Below, piece by piece: positions 46,750-56,421 of a DNA stretch of 64,000 bases. A model generated the notes under the pieces. The model did no database searches. It worked only from the letters and a program-made list of their open reading frames with translations, and was not told the origin of the DNA. Every line of letters begins with the position of its first letter. Position 1 is the stretch's first letter. The stretch covers positions 3,913,001 through 3,977,000 of the forward strand of contig NZ_CP116339.1 in the NCBI RefSeq assembly GCF_028198165.1. The letters run 5' to 3'. Source of the stretch: Pseudoxanthomonas sp. JBR18. GTDB lineage: Bacteria > Pseudomonadota > Gammaproteobacteria > Xanthomonadales > Xanthomonadaceae. Both the position numbers and the translations under genes were made by a program.

Positions 46750-47625
46750 TCAGCCGGCGTCGCCGGCTTCGGCCGCTTCCAGGGTGTTCTGCATCAGGGT
46801 GGCCACGGTCATAGGGCCCACGCCGCCGGGCACCGGCGTGATCCAGCTGGCGCGCGCCGCGGCGGCCTCGAAGCCAACATCGCCGGTCAGGCGGCCGTCC
46901 TCGAGCCGGTTGATGCCCACGTCGATCACCACCGCCCCGGGCTTGACCCACTCGCCGGGAACCAGGTTCGGCCGGCCGACGGCGACCACCAGGATATCGG
47001 CGTTGCGCACATTGGCCTCCAGTACCTCGGCCGGCGTGAACTTGTGGCAACAGGTCACCGTACAGCCAGCGATCAGCAGCTCCAGCGCCATCGGCCGGCC
47101 GACATGGTTGGACACCCCGACGATGGTGGCGTTGCGACCGCGCACCGGCTGATCGGTGTGCCCGAGCAGGGTCACGATGCCGCGCGGCGTGCACGGGCGC
47201 AGGCCGAATTCGCGCAAGGCCAGGTGACCTACGTTCTCCGGATGGAAGCCATCGACGTCCTTGCGCGGATCGATCCTGTGGATCAGCCGGCGCGCATCGG
47301 GAATCCCGGGCAGCGGCAGCTGGACCAGGATGCCGTGGATCGCCGGGTCCGCATTGAGTCGGTCGATCAGGGCCAGCAACTCGGCCTCGGTGGTGCCCGC
47401 CGGCAGGTCGTAATCGTGGGCGATGATGCCCACCTTCTCCGCGGCGCGCCGCTTGTTGCGCACATACACGGCGCTGGCCGGGTCGCCGCCCACCAGCACC
47501 ACCGCCAGACCGGGCGCTGGCTTGCCCGCCGCCACGCGCACCTCGACCCGCTGCTTGAGCTGATCCAGGAGGTCCTCGGCGATACGACGTCCATCGAGGA
47601 TGCGGGCGGGCATGGCAGCGGTCAT
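46750..47625 (-). CDS. folD: Methylenetetrahydrofolate dehydrogenase / cyclohydrolase
   Basis: Bifunctional cytoplasmic enzyme of one-carbon metabolism: 5,10-methylene-THF to methenyl- and then 10-formyl-THF, with NADP+. The 291-residue protein has the conserved [19 protein letters not shown] with the catalytic Lys, the ILVQLPLP segment, [25 protein letters not shown], the Rossmann segment [17 protein letters not shown], and [18 protein letters not shown] near the end. Starts at the ATG at 47625; the open frame beyond is non-homologous. Divergent from the DUF1244 gene (49-base gap). Confidence 0.96.
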   Translation of the reverse strand: MTAAMPARILDGRRIAEDLLDQLKQRVEVRVAAGKPAPGLAVVLVGGDPASAVYVRNKRRAAEKVGIIAHDYDLPAGTTEAELLALIDRLNADPAIHGILVQLPLPGIPDARRLIHRIDPRKDVDGFHPENVGHLALREFGLRPCTPRGIVTLLGHTDQPVRGRNATIVGVSNHVGRPMALELLIAGCTVTCCHKFTPAEVLEANVRNADILVVAVGRPNLVPGEWVKPGAVVIDVGINRLEDGRLTGDVGFEAAAARASWITPVPGGVGPMTVATLMQNTLEAAEAGDAG

Positions 47626-47674
47626 CGGGGTGCGGTGTAGAGTCCTTGGCTCCCTATTGTCCCCGATTGCCCCC

Positions 47675-47971
47675 ATGACCGACACCACGCAGTTCGAAGC
47701 CGCCGCCTTCCGCCGCCTGCTCCGGCATCTCAACGTCGAACGCCCCGACGTGCAAAACATCGATCTGATGATCCTGGCCGGCTTTTGCCGCAATTGCCTC
47801 TCGGACTGGTACCGCGAAGCAGCGGAGGCCGCCGGTACGCCGGTGAGCAAGGATCAGGCCCGCGAGGCCGTCTATGGGATGCCCTTCGCCGAGTGGAAGG
47901 CCCAGCATCAGGCCGAAGCCACTCCCGCCCAGCTGGCGGCCTTCGCCGAGGCGCGCAAGCGCCACGGCTGA
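47675..47971 (+). CDS. DUF1244 domain protein
   Basis: Small conserved protein (PF06844) of 98 residues; structures of relatives exist but the function is unknown. Recognisable core: [35 protein letters not shown], with the [11 protein letters not shown] motif (two Cys), then [10 protein letters not shown]. No signal peptide. The ATG at 47675 fits family members; the longer frame to 47600 is a shadow of folD. It is divergent from folD. Confidence 0.88.
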   Translation: MTDTTQFEAAAFRRLLRHLNVERPDVQNIDLMILAGFCRNCLSDWYREAAEAAGTPVSKDQAREAVYGMPFAEWKAQHQAEATPAQLAAFAEARKRHG

Positions 47972-48161
47972 CGGGGATGATCTGCGGCAGGTCTTCGCGC
48001 CGGACGCCTGCGGATGGGCGCTGCATGCACGTGTCCATCACGCCAAACCCGCCCGGTACTGAACAACGGTGCTACGCATACGCGATCGCAGCGATTTGTT
48101 GACGTAGCCCTGCCAGCGAGGCCGGCAAGGTCGAAGCTCCCCCGTACGATCAGGTGAGCGC

Positions 48162-49739
48162 ATGGCCACGATCCATTTCCAGACCCGCGACATTCCCGAT
48201 GGCGGCATGCGCGGTTACGCCGCCGATGACCAGAAGATCCTGATCCTGCGTGATGGCGAACGCATCCGCGCGTTTCAGGGCACCTGTCCGCACGCCGGGG
48301 CCGACCTCAGCGAGGGCGTGCGCTGCGCCGGGCGCGTGGTGTGTCCCTGGCATCATGCGGCGTTCGATACCACCGATGGCGGCCTGCGCGAACCGCCGGC
48401 CACCGAGCACCTGACCCGGTTCGTGGTCGAGCGCGACGGCGATGGCTGGTGCGTGGATACCTCCCGCACCGCGCCGACCAGCGCGCCCATTCCCCAGCTG
48501 GCAAATGACCACGTGGTGATTGTTGGCGCGGGCGCGAGTGCGTTCATGACTGCCCAGACCCTGCGCCTGCGCGGCTATGCCGGGCACATCACCATGCTGG
48601 CGCCGGAAGGCGTGGCCCCCTACGACCGCACCATGCTCTCCAAGGCGTTTCTCGCCGGGGAAATGGACGCGGACGACCTCCCCCTCGGTGGGCAGGACTG
48701 GGCGGACAGGCAGCGGATCACCCTCGTCAAGACACCGGTTAGCGCCCTGGACATGGCCCACAAGCACGTCACCCTTGCTGGCGGGGAACGGCTGCGCTAC
48801 GACCATCTGGTGGTCGCTACCGGCGCCTCGCCGGAGTCCGCCGACCTGCCAGGCGCAGACTTGTCCGGCGTGCACATGCTGCGTTCGCTGGATGACGCGA
48901 AGTCGCTGCGTGAGGGCGCCCAGGGGCAGGACATCGTCATTGTCGGGACGGGCTTCATCGGCCTGGAGGCCGCCGCCAGCCTGGTCGGCGATGGCGGAGC
49001 GAAATCGGTCACCGTGATTGGACCGGACGATCAGATCCTGCGCGGCTTGCTCGGCCCGGAGCCCGCTCGCGCCATCCAGGATCTGCATGCGCACAACGGC
49101 GTGCGCTTCCGTCTCGGCCAACGCGTGGAGGCGTTGCATGGCGATGGCCAGGTGGACGCGGTGATCCTGGAGGATGGCACCCGGGTGAAGTGTGGGCTGG
49201 CGCTGCTCGGCTTGGGTGTCACACCGGATGCAGGGCTGCTCGGCGAGTTCGTCGACGAGGACGGCGCAGTCAAGGTCGACGCGGGAATGCGCGTGGCGCC
49301 CAGCGTCTATGCGGTGGGCGATATCGCAGCGGCCCCCACCGCGTGCGGACGCCTACGCGTGGAACATTGGCGTGTGGCCATGCAGGAGGGCATGGCTGCG
49401 GCCGAAGCGATCCTCGCCCGCCAGCAGGGCGCCATGGACGGGCGCGTCCCCTTCTTCTGGACCATGCAGTACGGCAAGAGCCTGCGCTACGTGGGCCACG
49501 CCCGGCCCGGCGCTGAGCGCCACCTCTGGGGCGATCCCGGCAGCCTGGACTTCATCGAGTTCAGCCTGGAAGGTGGCTACGCCGTGGCGGCAGCCGGTGT
49601 CGGGCAGGGCAAGGCACTCGCGGCCTTCGAAGAACTCTTGCGCGGCGGCCGCTCCCCAAGCGCGGACGAGATCAAGGCGGGGCCTTTCGATCTGGTGCAA
49701 GCCTTGCAGGAGTCGGACGGTCAGCGTCGGGCGGCCTGA
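48162..49739 (+). CDS. Rieske [2Fe-2S] - FAD/NAD(P)H reductase fusion (AIF/rhodocoxin-reductase type)
   Basis: Redox enzyme of 525 residues. The N-terminal Rieske ferredoxin domain (about 1-100) has ligands Cys42, His44, Cys61 and His64 in CPHAGADLS and CPWHHAAFD. A two-dinucleotide-domain reductase follows: FAD site VVIVGAGASAFMTAQ (the third Gly replaced by Ala), NAD site DIVIVGTGFIGLEAAASL, and second FAD motif VYAVGDIAAAP, then a dimerisation domain. It resembles ferredoxin reductases of oxygenase systems and human AIFM3. No oxygenase gene is nearby, so the partner is unknown. The ATG at 48162 has AGGTGAG close upstream. Confidence 0.88.
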   Translation: MATIHFQTRDIPDGGMRGYAADDQKILILRDGERIRAFQGTCPHAGADLSEGVRCAGRVVCPWHHAAFDTTDGGLREPPATEHLTRFVVERDGDGWCVDTSRTAPTSAPIPQLANDHVVIVGAGASAFMTAQTLRLRGYAGHITMLAPEGVAPYDRTMLSKAFLAGEMDADDLPLGGQDWADRQRITLVKTPVSALDMAHKHVTLAGGERLRYDHLVVATGASPESADLPGADLSGVHMLRSLDDAKSLREGAQGQDIVIVGTGFIGLEAAASLVGDGGAKSVTVIGPDDQILRGLLGPEPARAIQDLHAHNGVRFRLGQRVEALHGDGQVDAVILEDGTRVKCGLALLGLGVTPDAGLLGEFVDEDGAVKVDAGMRVAPSVYAVGDIAAAPTACGRLRVEHWRVAMQEGMAAAEAILARQQGAMDGRVPFFWTMQYGKSLRYVGHARPGAERHLWGDPGSLDFIEFSLEGGYAVAAAGVGQGKALAAFEELLRGGRSPSADEIKAGPFDLVQALQESDGQRRAA

Positions 49740-49771
49740 TCCGTCTCGGCTGTGTGATCAGACGGGCGGCA

Positions 49772-50968
49772 CTAGGCGTGTCGCCCGTTCTTGTCAGCGC
49801 GCATGCGCATGCGGCTGCGGGTCTCCAGGACCCCGGTCACGGCCGTATTGAGGCCTGCCAGTCCCAGCCACGGTGCGCCACCGGTCACGACGAGCAACAG
49901 CGCCAGCCCGATCAGGTGCGAGAGCGGGAAACGCGCATAGACCACGCGCTTGTAGAGGCCGTTGCCCAACAGGAACAACAGCGCGCCGCCAACTACCACC
50001 GCGAACGCCAACGCGGAAACATGTCCATGTCCGCCGGCGATGGCCAGCTCATTGCCGACCGCGGTCACGATCACGCTGCCCACCACAATCAAATGCATGT
50101 AGTGGAACAGCGCGCCATATCGTCCGGGGTCGTCGGCGTGGACGATCACCTCGGTGGCATCGCTCACGGCGGTGTTGAAATAGAGCCACCACATCGCCAG
50201 GCTCCCCACGAAAGCGACGCCGAACGCCGACAGCACCGCACCGGACCAGTCATGCGCATGGGCCAGGGTCGCACCGCTGACCAGGATCGATTCCCCCAGC
50301 GCGACGATGACGAACAGCGCGCAGCGCTCCACCAGATGCCCGCCCTCGATCGTCCACTCCCGAGCGCTGTCCGAGCGCCCCAGCCCGGGCAGGCGGAACC
50401 CGAACATCGGCGAGATGTATTCGCAAAGGATCGCCACGGCCCAGCACGCCAGGCGCCAGTTGCCGTCCAGCAGCCCACCGCAGATCCAGAACACTGCGCA
50501 AATGCACGCCCAGGCCAGGATCCGGCTGAAATTCGGCCCCAGCGGATGCGTGCCCAGCTGAAGCCGCAGGAACAGCGCCCGGCCCACCTGCATCACCGCA
50601 TAGCAGCCGGCGAAGATCAGCCCGCGCTCACCGAAGGCCCCGGGCATCGCGGCGGCCATGACCAGGGCCACGCCCATCTGTGCGAACAGCAGCAGGCGGA
50701 TCGGCCGCGTCTCCGGATCAAACCAGTTGGTGGCCCAACAGGTGTACTGCCAGCCCAGCCACACCGCGCACCAGAGCAGCAGGGCCTGCAACACGCCCAG
50801 GGCGGTGAGATGCGCGAGCAGGTAGTGCGAGACCTGGGTGACCGCGAAGACATAGACCAGGTCGAAGAACAGTTCCGCGTAATGGACCTTGGCTTCGTGC
50901 CCATCGCGCGCGCGTAGTAGCGGGTGGGGCTCGGTCGCCGCGCGCGCGGAATGCGCCGCAGCGCTCAC
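49772..50968 (-). CDS. LtrA-family membrane protein (low temperature requirement A)
   Basis: Multi-pass membrane protein (PF06772), 398 residues, about eleven hydrophobic segments; the function is poorly known, the name coming from a Listeria cold-growth mutant. Family signs: VHYAELFFDLVYVFAVTQVSHYL near the start, HLVERCALFVIVALGESIL in the middle, and LLFLLGNGLYKRV. The GTG at 50968 is chosen because it has GGAG upstream and forms a GTGA overlap with the preceding small gene; the open frame continues upstream but is non-homologous. Confidence 0.85.
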   Translation of the reverse strand: MSAAAHSARAATEPHPLLRARDGHEAKVHYAELFFDLVYVFAVTQVSHYLLAHLTALGVLQALLLWCAVWLGWQYTCWATNWFDPETRPIRLLLFAQMGVALVMAAAMPGAFGERGLIFAGCYAVMQVGRALFLRLQLGTHPLGPNFSRILAWACICAVFWICGGLLDGNWRLACWAVAILCEYISPMFGFRLPGLGRSDSAREWTIEGGHLVERCALFVIVALGESILVSGATLAHAHDWSGAVLSAFGVAFVGSLAMWWLYFNTAVSDATEVIVHADDPGRYGALFHYMHLIVVGSVIVTAVGNELAIAGGHGHVSALAFAVVVGGALLFLLGNGLYKRVVYARFPLSHLIGLALLLVVTGGAPWLGLAGLNTAVTGVLETRSRMRMRADKNGRHA

Positions 50969-51219
50969 CTCGGCCTCCGCAGCCTGATCGCCAGAATCCA
51001 AGCCAGCGCCACCGGCAGCGCGAAGATCAGCAACTGCAGCGGGGCCTCCTCGCCCAACGAGTAACCGTGCGACAGCCCGGTTCGCAGGTTCCAGCCTACC
51101 GCCAGCAGCCATAGCACGGTGAAGGCGACCGCGCCATGGCGCCGGTAGTGTGGCGGCATGCGGAAAACGGCGCCCACGGCGATGAGCAGGCCGGCCAGGA
51201 TCAAGATCAGGGTGCGCAT
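50965..51219 (-). CDS. Small three-helix membrane protein coupled to LtrA
   Basis: Not recognised. The 84-residue protein has three hydrophobic segments (LILILAGLLIAVGAVF; AVAFTVLWLLAVGW; LQLLIFALPVALAWILAI) joined by short polar loops. It overlaps the LtrA gene by four bases (GTGA), so the two are probably translated together. The ATG at 51219 is the only start. Confidence 0.72.
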   Translation of the reverse strand: MRTLILILAGLLIAVGAVFRMPPHYRRHGAVAFTVLWLLAVGWNLRTGLSHGYSLGEEAPLQLLIFALPVALAWILAIRLRRPR

Positions 51220-51311
51220 CGCGGGGAGCTTCGAAAGGACATGGACTGAAACGTTAACGCATCACTTCAGCCACGGGGAGCGCGATAGCAACGCTCCCTC
51301 CGCTCAGTCGC

Positions 51312-52409
51312 TCAGGTCCGGGCAGTCACCGCGCAGACCGGACACGTGGGATCGACCGGAAGCGCCAGTTCGTGAAACCGCATCGACAGTGCATCGAAGT
51401 TGAGCAAGCGCCCGGCCAGCGTCGTCCCGACCTGCAGCAGCAGCTTGATCGCCTCGGTGGCCTGCAGCAGCCCGATGACACCCGGCAGGACGCCCAGCAC
51501 CCCGGCCTCGGCGCAGTCCGGCGCCAGCCCGGCGGGCGGCGGCATGGGGAACAGGCACCGATAACACGGCGCCCTGCCCGGTTGCCGGCCCGCATCGAAG
51601 ACGCTGACCTGCCCCTCGAACTGCTGCACGGCGCCGTAGACCAGGGGTTTGCCGGCCGATACGCAGGCGTCGTTGAGGACGTAGCGCGTGCGGAAGTTGT
51701 CCGCGCCGTCGATGACCACGTCCACGCCGTCCAGCAGCGCGGCGACGTTGTCGGCATCGAGCCGCGTCTGGAGCGCCTGGACCGTCACACCGGGATTGAG
51801 CGCCTCCAGCGCGGCGGCGGCCGAGTGCACCTTGGCCATCCCGATCCGCGCCTCGGTGTGCAGGATCTGGCGCTGCAGATTGCTGCGCTCGACCGCGTCG
51901 TCATCCACGATCCGCAGCTGCCCGACCCCAGCGGCCGCCAGATAGTAGGCAGCCGGCGAGCCCAATCCTCCGGCGCCGACCAGCAGCACGCGCGATGCCA
52001 GCAGGCGGCGCTGACCCGCCTCGCCCACCTCCGGCAGCAGCAGGTGGCGTGCATAGCGCTCACCGAAATCGCGCTGTCCGGCCTCCAGCTCTGGGACGAC
52101 CATGGGCAAGCCCTCGGCGCGCCAGCGCGTGGTACCGCCTTCCACCGTGGCAAGCCGCGTATAGCCCTGGCCCAGCAGGGCCTGCGCCGCCGCCAGGGAG
52201 CGCTGCCCGCTCTGGCAGATCAGCACGATCTGCGTCGAGGCGTCCGTCAGGAAGTCCGCTGGCTGCTCCAGCAGGCGCGCAAGCGCAATGCCCTGCGCGC
52301 CTTCGGCCTGCCCCTGGGCGCGCTCATGTGTTTCGCGTACGTCGACCAGCACGGCCCCGCCGCGCTGGCGCTGCAGTGCTTGTGCAGGCGTGAGGTGTTC
52401 GATGTCCAT
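51312..52409 (-). CDS. moeB: Molybdopterin-synthase adenylyltransferase with N-terminal rhodanese
   Basis: Activates the small subunit of molybdopterin synthase by adenylation, and probably supplies sulfur. The 365-residue protein has an N-terminal rhodanese domain (1-~105; Cys65 in LICQSGQRS as persulfide carrier) and a ThiF/MoeB E1-like domain (LVGAGGLGSPAAYYLAAAGVG nucleotide site; zinc-binding CYRC and CPVC near the end). In eukaryotic MOCS3 the rhodanese is C-terminal, so the order is reversed here. It lies 41 bases downstream of moeA on the same strand. Confidence 0.9.
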   Translation of the reverse strand: MDIEHLTPAQALQRQRGGAVLVDVRETHERAQGQAEGAQGIALARLLEQPADFLTDASTQIVLICQSGQRSLAAAQALLGQGYTRLATVEGGTTRWRAEGLPMVVPELEAGQRDFGERYARHLLLPEVGEAGQRRLLASRVLLVGAGGLGSPAAYYLAAAGVGQLRIVDDDAVERSNLQRQILHTEARIGMAKVHSAAAALEALNPGVTVQALQTRLDADNVAALLDGVDVVIDGADNFRTRYVLNDACVSAGKPLVYGAVQQFEGQVSVFDAGRQPGRAPCYRCLFPMPPPAGLAPDCAEAGVLGVLPGVIGLLQATEAIKLLLQVGTTLAGRLLNFDALSMRFHELALPVDPTCPVCAVTART

Positions 52410-52450
52410 GCGCGGATTATCGTCCCCTCCGACACCGGCGGGCGCGAACG

Positions 52451-53668
52451 TCAGTAGGGCAGCACCGGCACCACGAAGCCGGCGGGATATTCGCGCTCAC
52501 CGGCGTCCAGGACGATCAGCGCATCGCTGTCGGCCGCCCCGCGCAGCTGGTGGGAGGCTTCGGCCGGGTTGGGCTCGACCAGCAGGCTGCCATCGTCGGC
52601 GCTGTGCAGCCGCCCGCGCAGGAACTCCTGGCGCGCATGCGTCTTGCGCCAGGCGCTGGACAGGCGCGCCATGAAGCGCGGCCGCAGCTCCGCCCTGCCC
52701 TGCATCGCATCCAGCAACGGCCGGCCCAATGCCAGGAACGTGGCCAGGACCGAGACCGGATTGCCCGGCAGCCCCAGGAACGCCGCCCGGTCCAGCACGC
52801 CGAACAGCACCGGCATGCCGGGCTTGATCCGCACCTTCCAGAAATGCACTTCGCCGTGGGCCTGCAGCAGTCCGGGGACCAGGTCCTTCTCACCGGCCGA
52901 CACACCACCAGCGGTGATGACCACATCGAAGGCCGCCGCCGCATCGCGCAGCGCGGTCTCCACGCGCTGCGGATCATCCGGCAGGCGCGGCCAGGCCACC
53001 GGCTCCAGGCCCAGTTGGCGCAGCAGCCCCATCAGCAGGTCACGATTGCTGTCGTAAATCCGCCCTGGGCCCAGCGGCATGCCGGGCTCGGTCAGCTCGT
53101 CACCGGTCGAGAACACCGCGACTGTCGGGCGAGGAAACACCGCCAGGTCGGACTGCCCGAGCGCCGCGGCAAGCGAGACCCGGGCCGGGGTCATGACCTG
53201 CCCCATCTCCAGGACCCGCGTACCGGCCTGCACATCCTCACCTGCGCGGCGCACGTCATTTCCAGCCGCCACGCCGGCGGGGACGATCACCTGCTCACCG
53301 CTCCAGTCGAGCAGTTCCTTCATCACCACCGTGTCGGCGCCTGCCGGGAGCGGCGCGCCGGTCGTGATCCGGGCGCACTGCCCTGCCCGCAGCGTCAGCC
53401 CCGCATCGGCCCCGGCGAACTGCTCGCCCACCAGGGTCAGGGTCGTCGGGCCGCTGTCACTCAGATCCACGCTGCGCACCGCAACGCCGTCCATGCGGCT
53501 GTTGTCGAACGGCGGCAGCGCAATGGCCGCGTCCACCGGTTCGGCCAGGATCCGTCCATCGACACGCTGGATCGCCAGACGCTGCGGGGTCAGGCGGCGC
53601 TGGGCGCCGACCCTGAGGACGGTCTCCAGCGCCTGGGCGTAATCGATGCGCGTCGGGAATGCAGCCAT
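52451..53668 (-). CDS. moeA: Molybdopterin molybdenumtransferase
   Basis: Inserts molybdate into adenylylated molybdopterin to form the molybdenum cofactor. The 405-residue protein has the MoeA N-terminus (PPFDNSRMDGVAVR), domain II, the MPT-binding domain (VFSTGDELTEPGMPLGPGRIYDSN; TAGGVSAGEKDLVPG; GLPGNPVS) and C-terminal domain IV. It is 4 bases downstream of der and upstream of moeB. Confidence 0.95.
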   Translation of the reverse strand: MAAFPTRIDYAQALETVLRVGAQRRLTPQRLAIQRVDGRILAEPVDAAIALPPFDNSRMDGVAVRSVDLSDSGPTTLTLVGEQFAGADAGLTLRAGQCARITTGAPLPAGADTVVMKELLDWSGEQVIVPAGVAAGNDVRRAGEDVQAGTRVLEMGQVMTPARVSLAAALGQSDLAVFPRPTVAVFSTGDELTEPGMPLGPGRIYDSNRDLLMGLLRQLGLEPVAWPRLPDDPQRVETALRDAAAAFDVVITAGGVSAGEKDLVPGLLQAHGEVHFWKVRIKPGMPVLFGVLDRAAFLGLPGNPVSVLATFLALGRPLLDAMQGRAELRPRFMARLSSAWRKTHARQEFLRGRLHSADDGSLLVEPNPAEASHQLRGAADSDALIVLDAGEREYPAGFVVPVLPY

Positions 53669-53672
53669 CGGC

Positions 53673-55070
53673 CTACTTACGTTTGGCGTGGCGGATTAGG
53701 CGCTTCTTCTTGGCCACCTGGCGCTCGGTCAGCACGTTCTTCTTGCCCTCGTACGGGTTGGTGCCCTCACGGAACAGGAAGCGCACCGGGGTGCCGACCA
53801 GTTTGAAGCGCTTGCGGAAGAAGTTCTCCAGATAGCGTTTGTACGATTCCGGCAACACCTTCAGGCGCGTGCCGTGGACGATGAAGGTCGGCGGGTTCTC
53901 TCCGCCCGGGTGCACGTAGCGCAGCTTGGACACGTGGCCACGGATGGATGGCGGCGGGTTGGACTCGTAGGCGATTTCCAGCGCCTTGTTGACCTCGCTG
54001 GTGCCGAAGGTGCGCGTGGCCGAGGCGTGCGCGCGATGGACCGCCTTGAACAGCTCGCGCAACCCCGAACCATGCTTGGCGGAGATGCGCACGGCTTCGG
54101 CCCATTCAACGAACCCCAGCTTGCGCGACAGCAACTGCTCGGCCTGCTGGCGCTGGTAGTCGGTCAGTCCGTCCCACTTGTTGACCGCCACCACCAGGGC
54201 GCGGCCGGCATCCAGGATCGCGCCCAGCACGCTGGCGTCCTGGTCGGTGACGCCTTCGGTCGCGTCCAGCAGCAACACCGCGACCTGGCATTGCTCGATG
54301 GCCTGCAGGGTCTTGACGATGGAGAACTTCTCCACGACCTCGTCCACCCGGCCCTTGCGGCGCAGGCCCGCGGTATCGACCAGACGATACAGGCGCCCGT
54401 CGCGCTCCATGTCCACGGCGATCGAATCGCGCGTGGTGCCGGGGACTTCGGAGGCGATCATCCGCTCCTCGCCCAGCAAGCGGTTGACCAGGGTGGACTT
54501 GCCGACGTTGGGCCGGCCCACGAACGCGATCCGGACCCGGTTGGGATCGGTATCCAGCGTCTCGCCGGCGCCCTCCTCCGGCAGCCGCCCCAACACCTCG
54601 TCCAGCAGTTCATCCAGGCCCTGCCGATGCGACGCGGACAGGCTCACCACGTCGGAGAACCCGTAGCGGGCGAAATCCGCCAGGGCGTTGTCCTCATCGA
54701 CGCCGTCGATCTTGTTCAGCACCAGCATGGTGGGCCGGGCGGTCTTGCGCAGCCATTCGAGGATCTCGTCGTCCAGCGCCGAAGCGCCTTCGCGCGCATC
54801 GACCACGAACAGGACCAGATCGGCCTCGGCCGCAGCGGCGCGCGCCTGACGGGCCGTGGCGCCCGACAGACCCTCCTCGTCGCCGGCGATGCCGCCGGTG
54901 TCGACCAGCACGAAGGGCTGCTCGGGATCCAGGCGGCAGATGCCGTAGTTGCGGTCGCGGGTCACGCCGGGCTCGTCGTGGACCAACGCGTCGCGACTGC
55001 GGGTCAGCGCATTGAACAGCGTGGACTTGCCCACGTTTGGGCGGCCCACCAGGGCGACAAGTGGAAGCAT
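53673..55070 (-). CDS. der: Ribosome biogenesis GTPase Der (EngA)
   Basis: Essential GTPase for 50S subunit maturation. The 465-residue protein has two tandem G domains: GRPNVGKST near the start and again at about residue 182, each with DTGG/DTAG switch II and NKID/NKWD base-recognition motifs. The C-terminal KH-like domain ends in a basic tail ([12 protein letters not shown]). The ATG at 55070 gives the usual start [13 protein letters not shown] terminator separates it from bamB upstream, so it needs its own promoter in the ~160-base gap. Confidence 0.97.
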   Translation of the reverse strand: MLPLVALVGRPNVGKSTLFNALTRSRDALVHDEPGVTRDRNYGICRLDPEQPFVLVDTGGIAGDEEGLSGATARQARAAAAEADLVLFVVDAREGASALDDEILEWLRKTARPTMLVLNKIDGVDEDNALADFARYGFSDVVSLSASHRQGLDELLDEVLGRLPEEGAGETLDTDPNRVRIAFVGRPNVGKSTLVNRLLGEERMIASEVPGTTRDSIAVDMERDGRLYRLVDTAGLRRKGRVDEVVEKFSIVKTLQAIEQCQVAVLLLDATEGVTDQDASVLGAILDAGRALVVAVNKWDGLTDYQRQQAEQLLSRKLGFVEWAEAVRISAKHGSGLRELFKAVHRAHASATRTFGTSEVNKALEIAYESNPPPSIRGHVSKLRYVHPGGENPPTFIVHGTRLKVLPESYKRYLENFFRKRFKLVGTPVRFLFREGTNPYEGKKNVLTERQVAKKKRLIRHAKRK

Positions 55071-55180
55071 TGGAATCGGTCCAGGACCGGGGTGTTGAAA
55101 CAAGGGAAGGCCTGTGGCCGGGACGCCGCAGCAGTGCCGGCAGGCCCGCGCCAGGACGCGTCATGGCGCAACAGGATACG

Positions 55181-55215
55181 AAAACGGGGAGCCGGACGCA
55201 TGTTCCGGCTCCCCG
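55181..55215 (-). terminator. Rho-independent terminator after bamB
   Basis: CGGGGAGCCGGA (55185-55196) and TCCGGCTCCCCG (55204-55215) form a perfect 12-bp stem with a 7-base loop, followed on the minus strand by TTTT (55184-55181). It ends the bamB transcript 18 bases past its stop codon. Confidence 0.9.
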
Positions 55216-55233
55216 TGTCGGCAGCGGACGGGT

Positions 55234-56421
55234 TTACTTGATGCGGAACGCCGTCAGCTTGCCGTCGGTGTTCTGCACGATCAGCACGCCGTCGGCGAAA
55301 ACCGGCTTGGCCCGGATCGGGTCGCCGCCGGCACGCTCACGCGCGACGATTTCACCATTGTCCAGCCGCAGCCAGTGCACGTAGCCGTCGTAGTCACCGA
55401 CCACGGCGTAGTCGCCGTCCACCGTCGGCGCAGTCAGTGAACGACGCAGCAGCTTCTGGTTGGACCACAACGAACCGCCGCTGTTCTTGTCCAGCGACCA
55501 CACCGCGCCCTTGTTGTCGGCAACCACCAAGCTGCTCGGACCGACGCCCAGCCCGGCAAACCCACCGTTGTCGCGGCTCCAGAGGGTGCGACCGCTGGGA
55601 CCATCGACCGCGATGGTCGCGTTTTTGTAGCTGGAAGCGTAGATCGTGGTGCCATCGACCACCGGTGCGCCGTCCACGTCGGCCATGCGCTCCAGTTCGG
55701 TGCGCCCTTCGGGCTGGCCCACGGTCTGGTCCCACAGCGAGTGACCATCGTTGAGCGCCAATGCGCTCAGGGTGCCGTCGTCATTGCCCACGAACACGAT
55801 GCCCGGCCCCAATTCCACCGGGCCATTGCCGCGCACGGTCAACGCTGGCTGTTCACGGTTCCAGAACCAGCGCCGGGTGCCGTCGGTGACCTGGTAGCAC
55901 AGGACCTGACCGTCGTTGGCATGCACCAGCACGTTGCCCTGACCGATCACCGGCGGGGCGATCACCTCGTTGCTCGCCTGGGCGGTCCACTTCTCGTCCC
56001 CGGTGGCCGGGTCAAGGGCGATGACCTTGCCCGACAGCGTGCCGATCACCACCAGGCCCTCACCCGCACCGATGGCCGAGACGCGCTCGTCCTTCATCTT
56101 CTTGTGCCACAGCTCCTTGCCGGTCTGCAGGTCGAGCGCGCGCACGCCACCCTCGATCGCGGCTGCATAGACATGACCATCGGCGATCGCCGGGCCCTGA
56201 CGGGTCCCGAGGAGCTTTTCACCATCACCGGCCTTGGCGGTCCAGACCTTGTCGACCTCGATCGACGGCTTGAACTTTTCCAAGGGCAGCGGTTCGACTG
56301 CGGCCTTCTCGGCGGCTTTCTTGTCATCGGTGAACCAGCCCTTGACGGTGGTGCACCCAGACATCACCGCGACGAGCGCGACGACCACGGCCACGCGCTT
56401 GAGGTTGACAACCAGTTTCAT
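55234..56421 (-). CDS. bamB: Outer-membrane assembly lipoprotein BamB
   Basis: Periplasm-facing lipoprotein of the BAM complex that inserts beta-barrel proteins. The 395-residue protein has a lipobox VMSG-C (Cys23) and an eight-bladed PQQ-type beta-propeller with repeats such as ALDLQTGKELWHKK, ALDPATGDEKWTAQ and WSLDKNSGGSLWSNQ. Its ATG overlaps the last base of the upstream gene (TGATG), indicating translational coupling. Confidence 0.96.
   Translation of the reverse strand: MKLVVNLKRVAVVVALVAVMSGCTTVKGWFTDDKKAAEKAAVEPLPLEKFKPSIEVDKVWTAKAGDGEKLLGTRQGPAIADGHVYAAAIEGGVRALDLQTGKELWHKKMKDERVSAIGAGEGLVVIGTLSGKVIALDPATGDEKWTAQASNEVIAPPVIGQGNVLVHANDGQVLCYQVTDGTRRWFWNREQPALTVRGNGPVELGPGIVFVGNDDGTLSALALNDGHSLWDQTVGQPEGRTELERMADVDGAPVVDGTTIYASSYKNATIAVDGPSGRTLWSRDNGGFAGLGVGPSSLVVADNKGAVWSLDKNSGGSLWSNQKLLRRSLTAPTVDGDYAVVGDYDGYVHWLRLDNGEIVARERAGGDPIRAKPVFADGVLIVQNTDGKLTAFRIK

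Noticed and set aside
53874..55241. 455-codon plus-strand open frame opposite der
   Set aside because: Shadow of the Der coding sequence; no recognisable motif.
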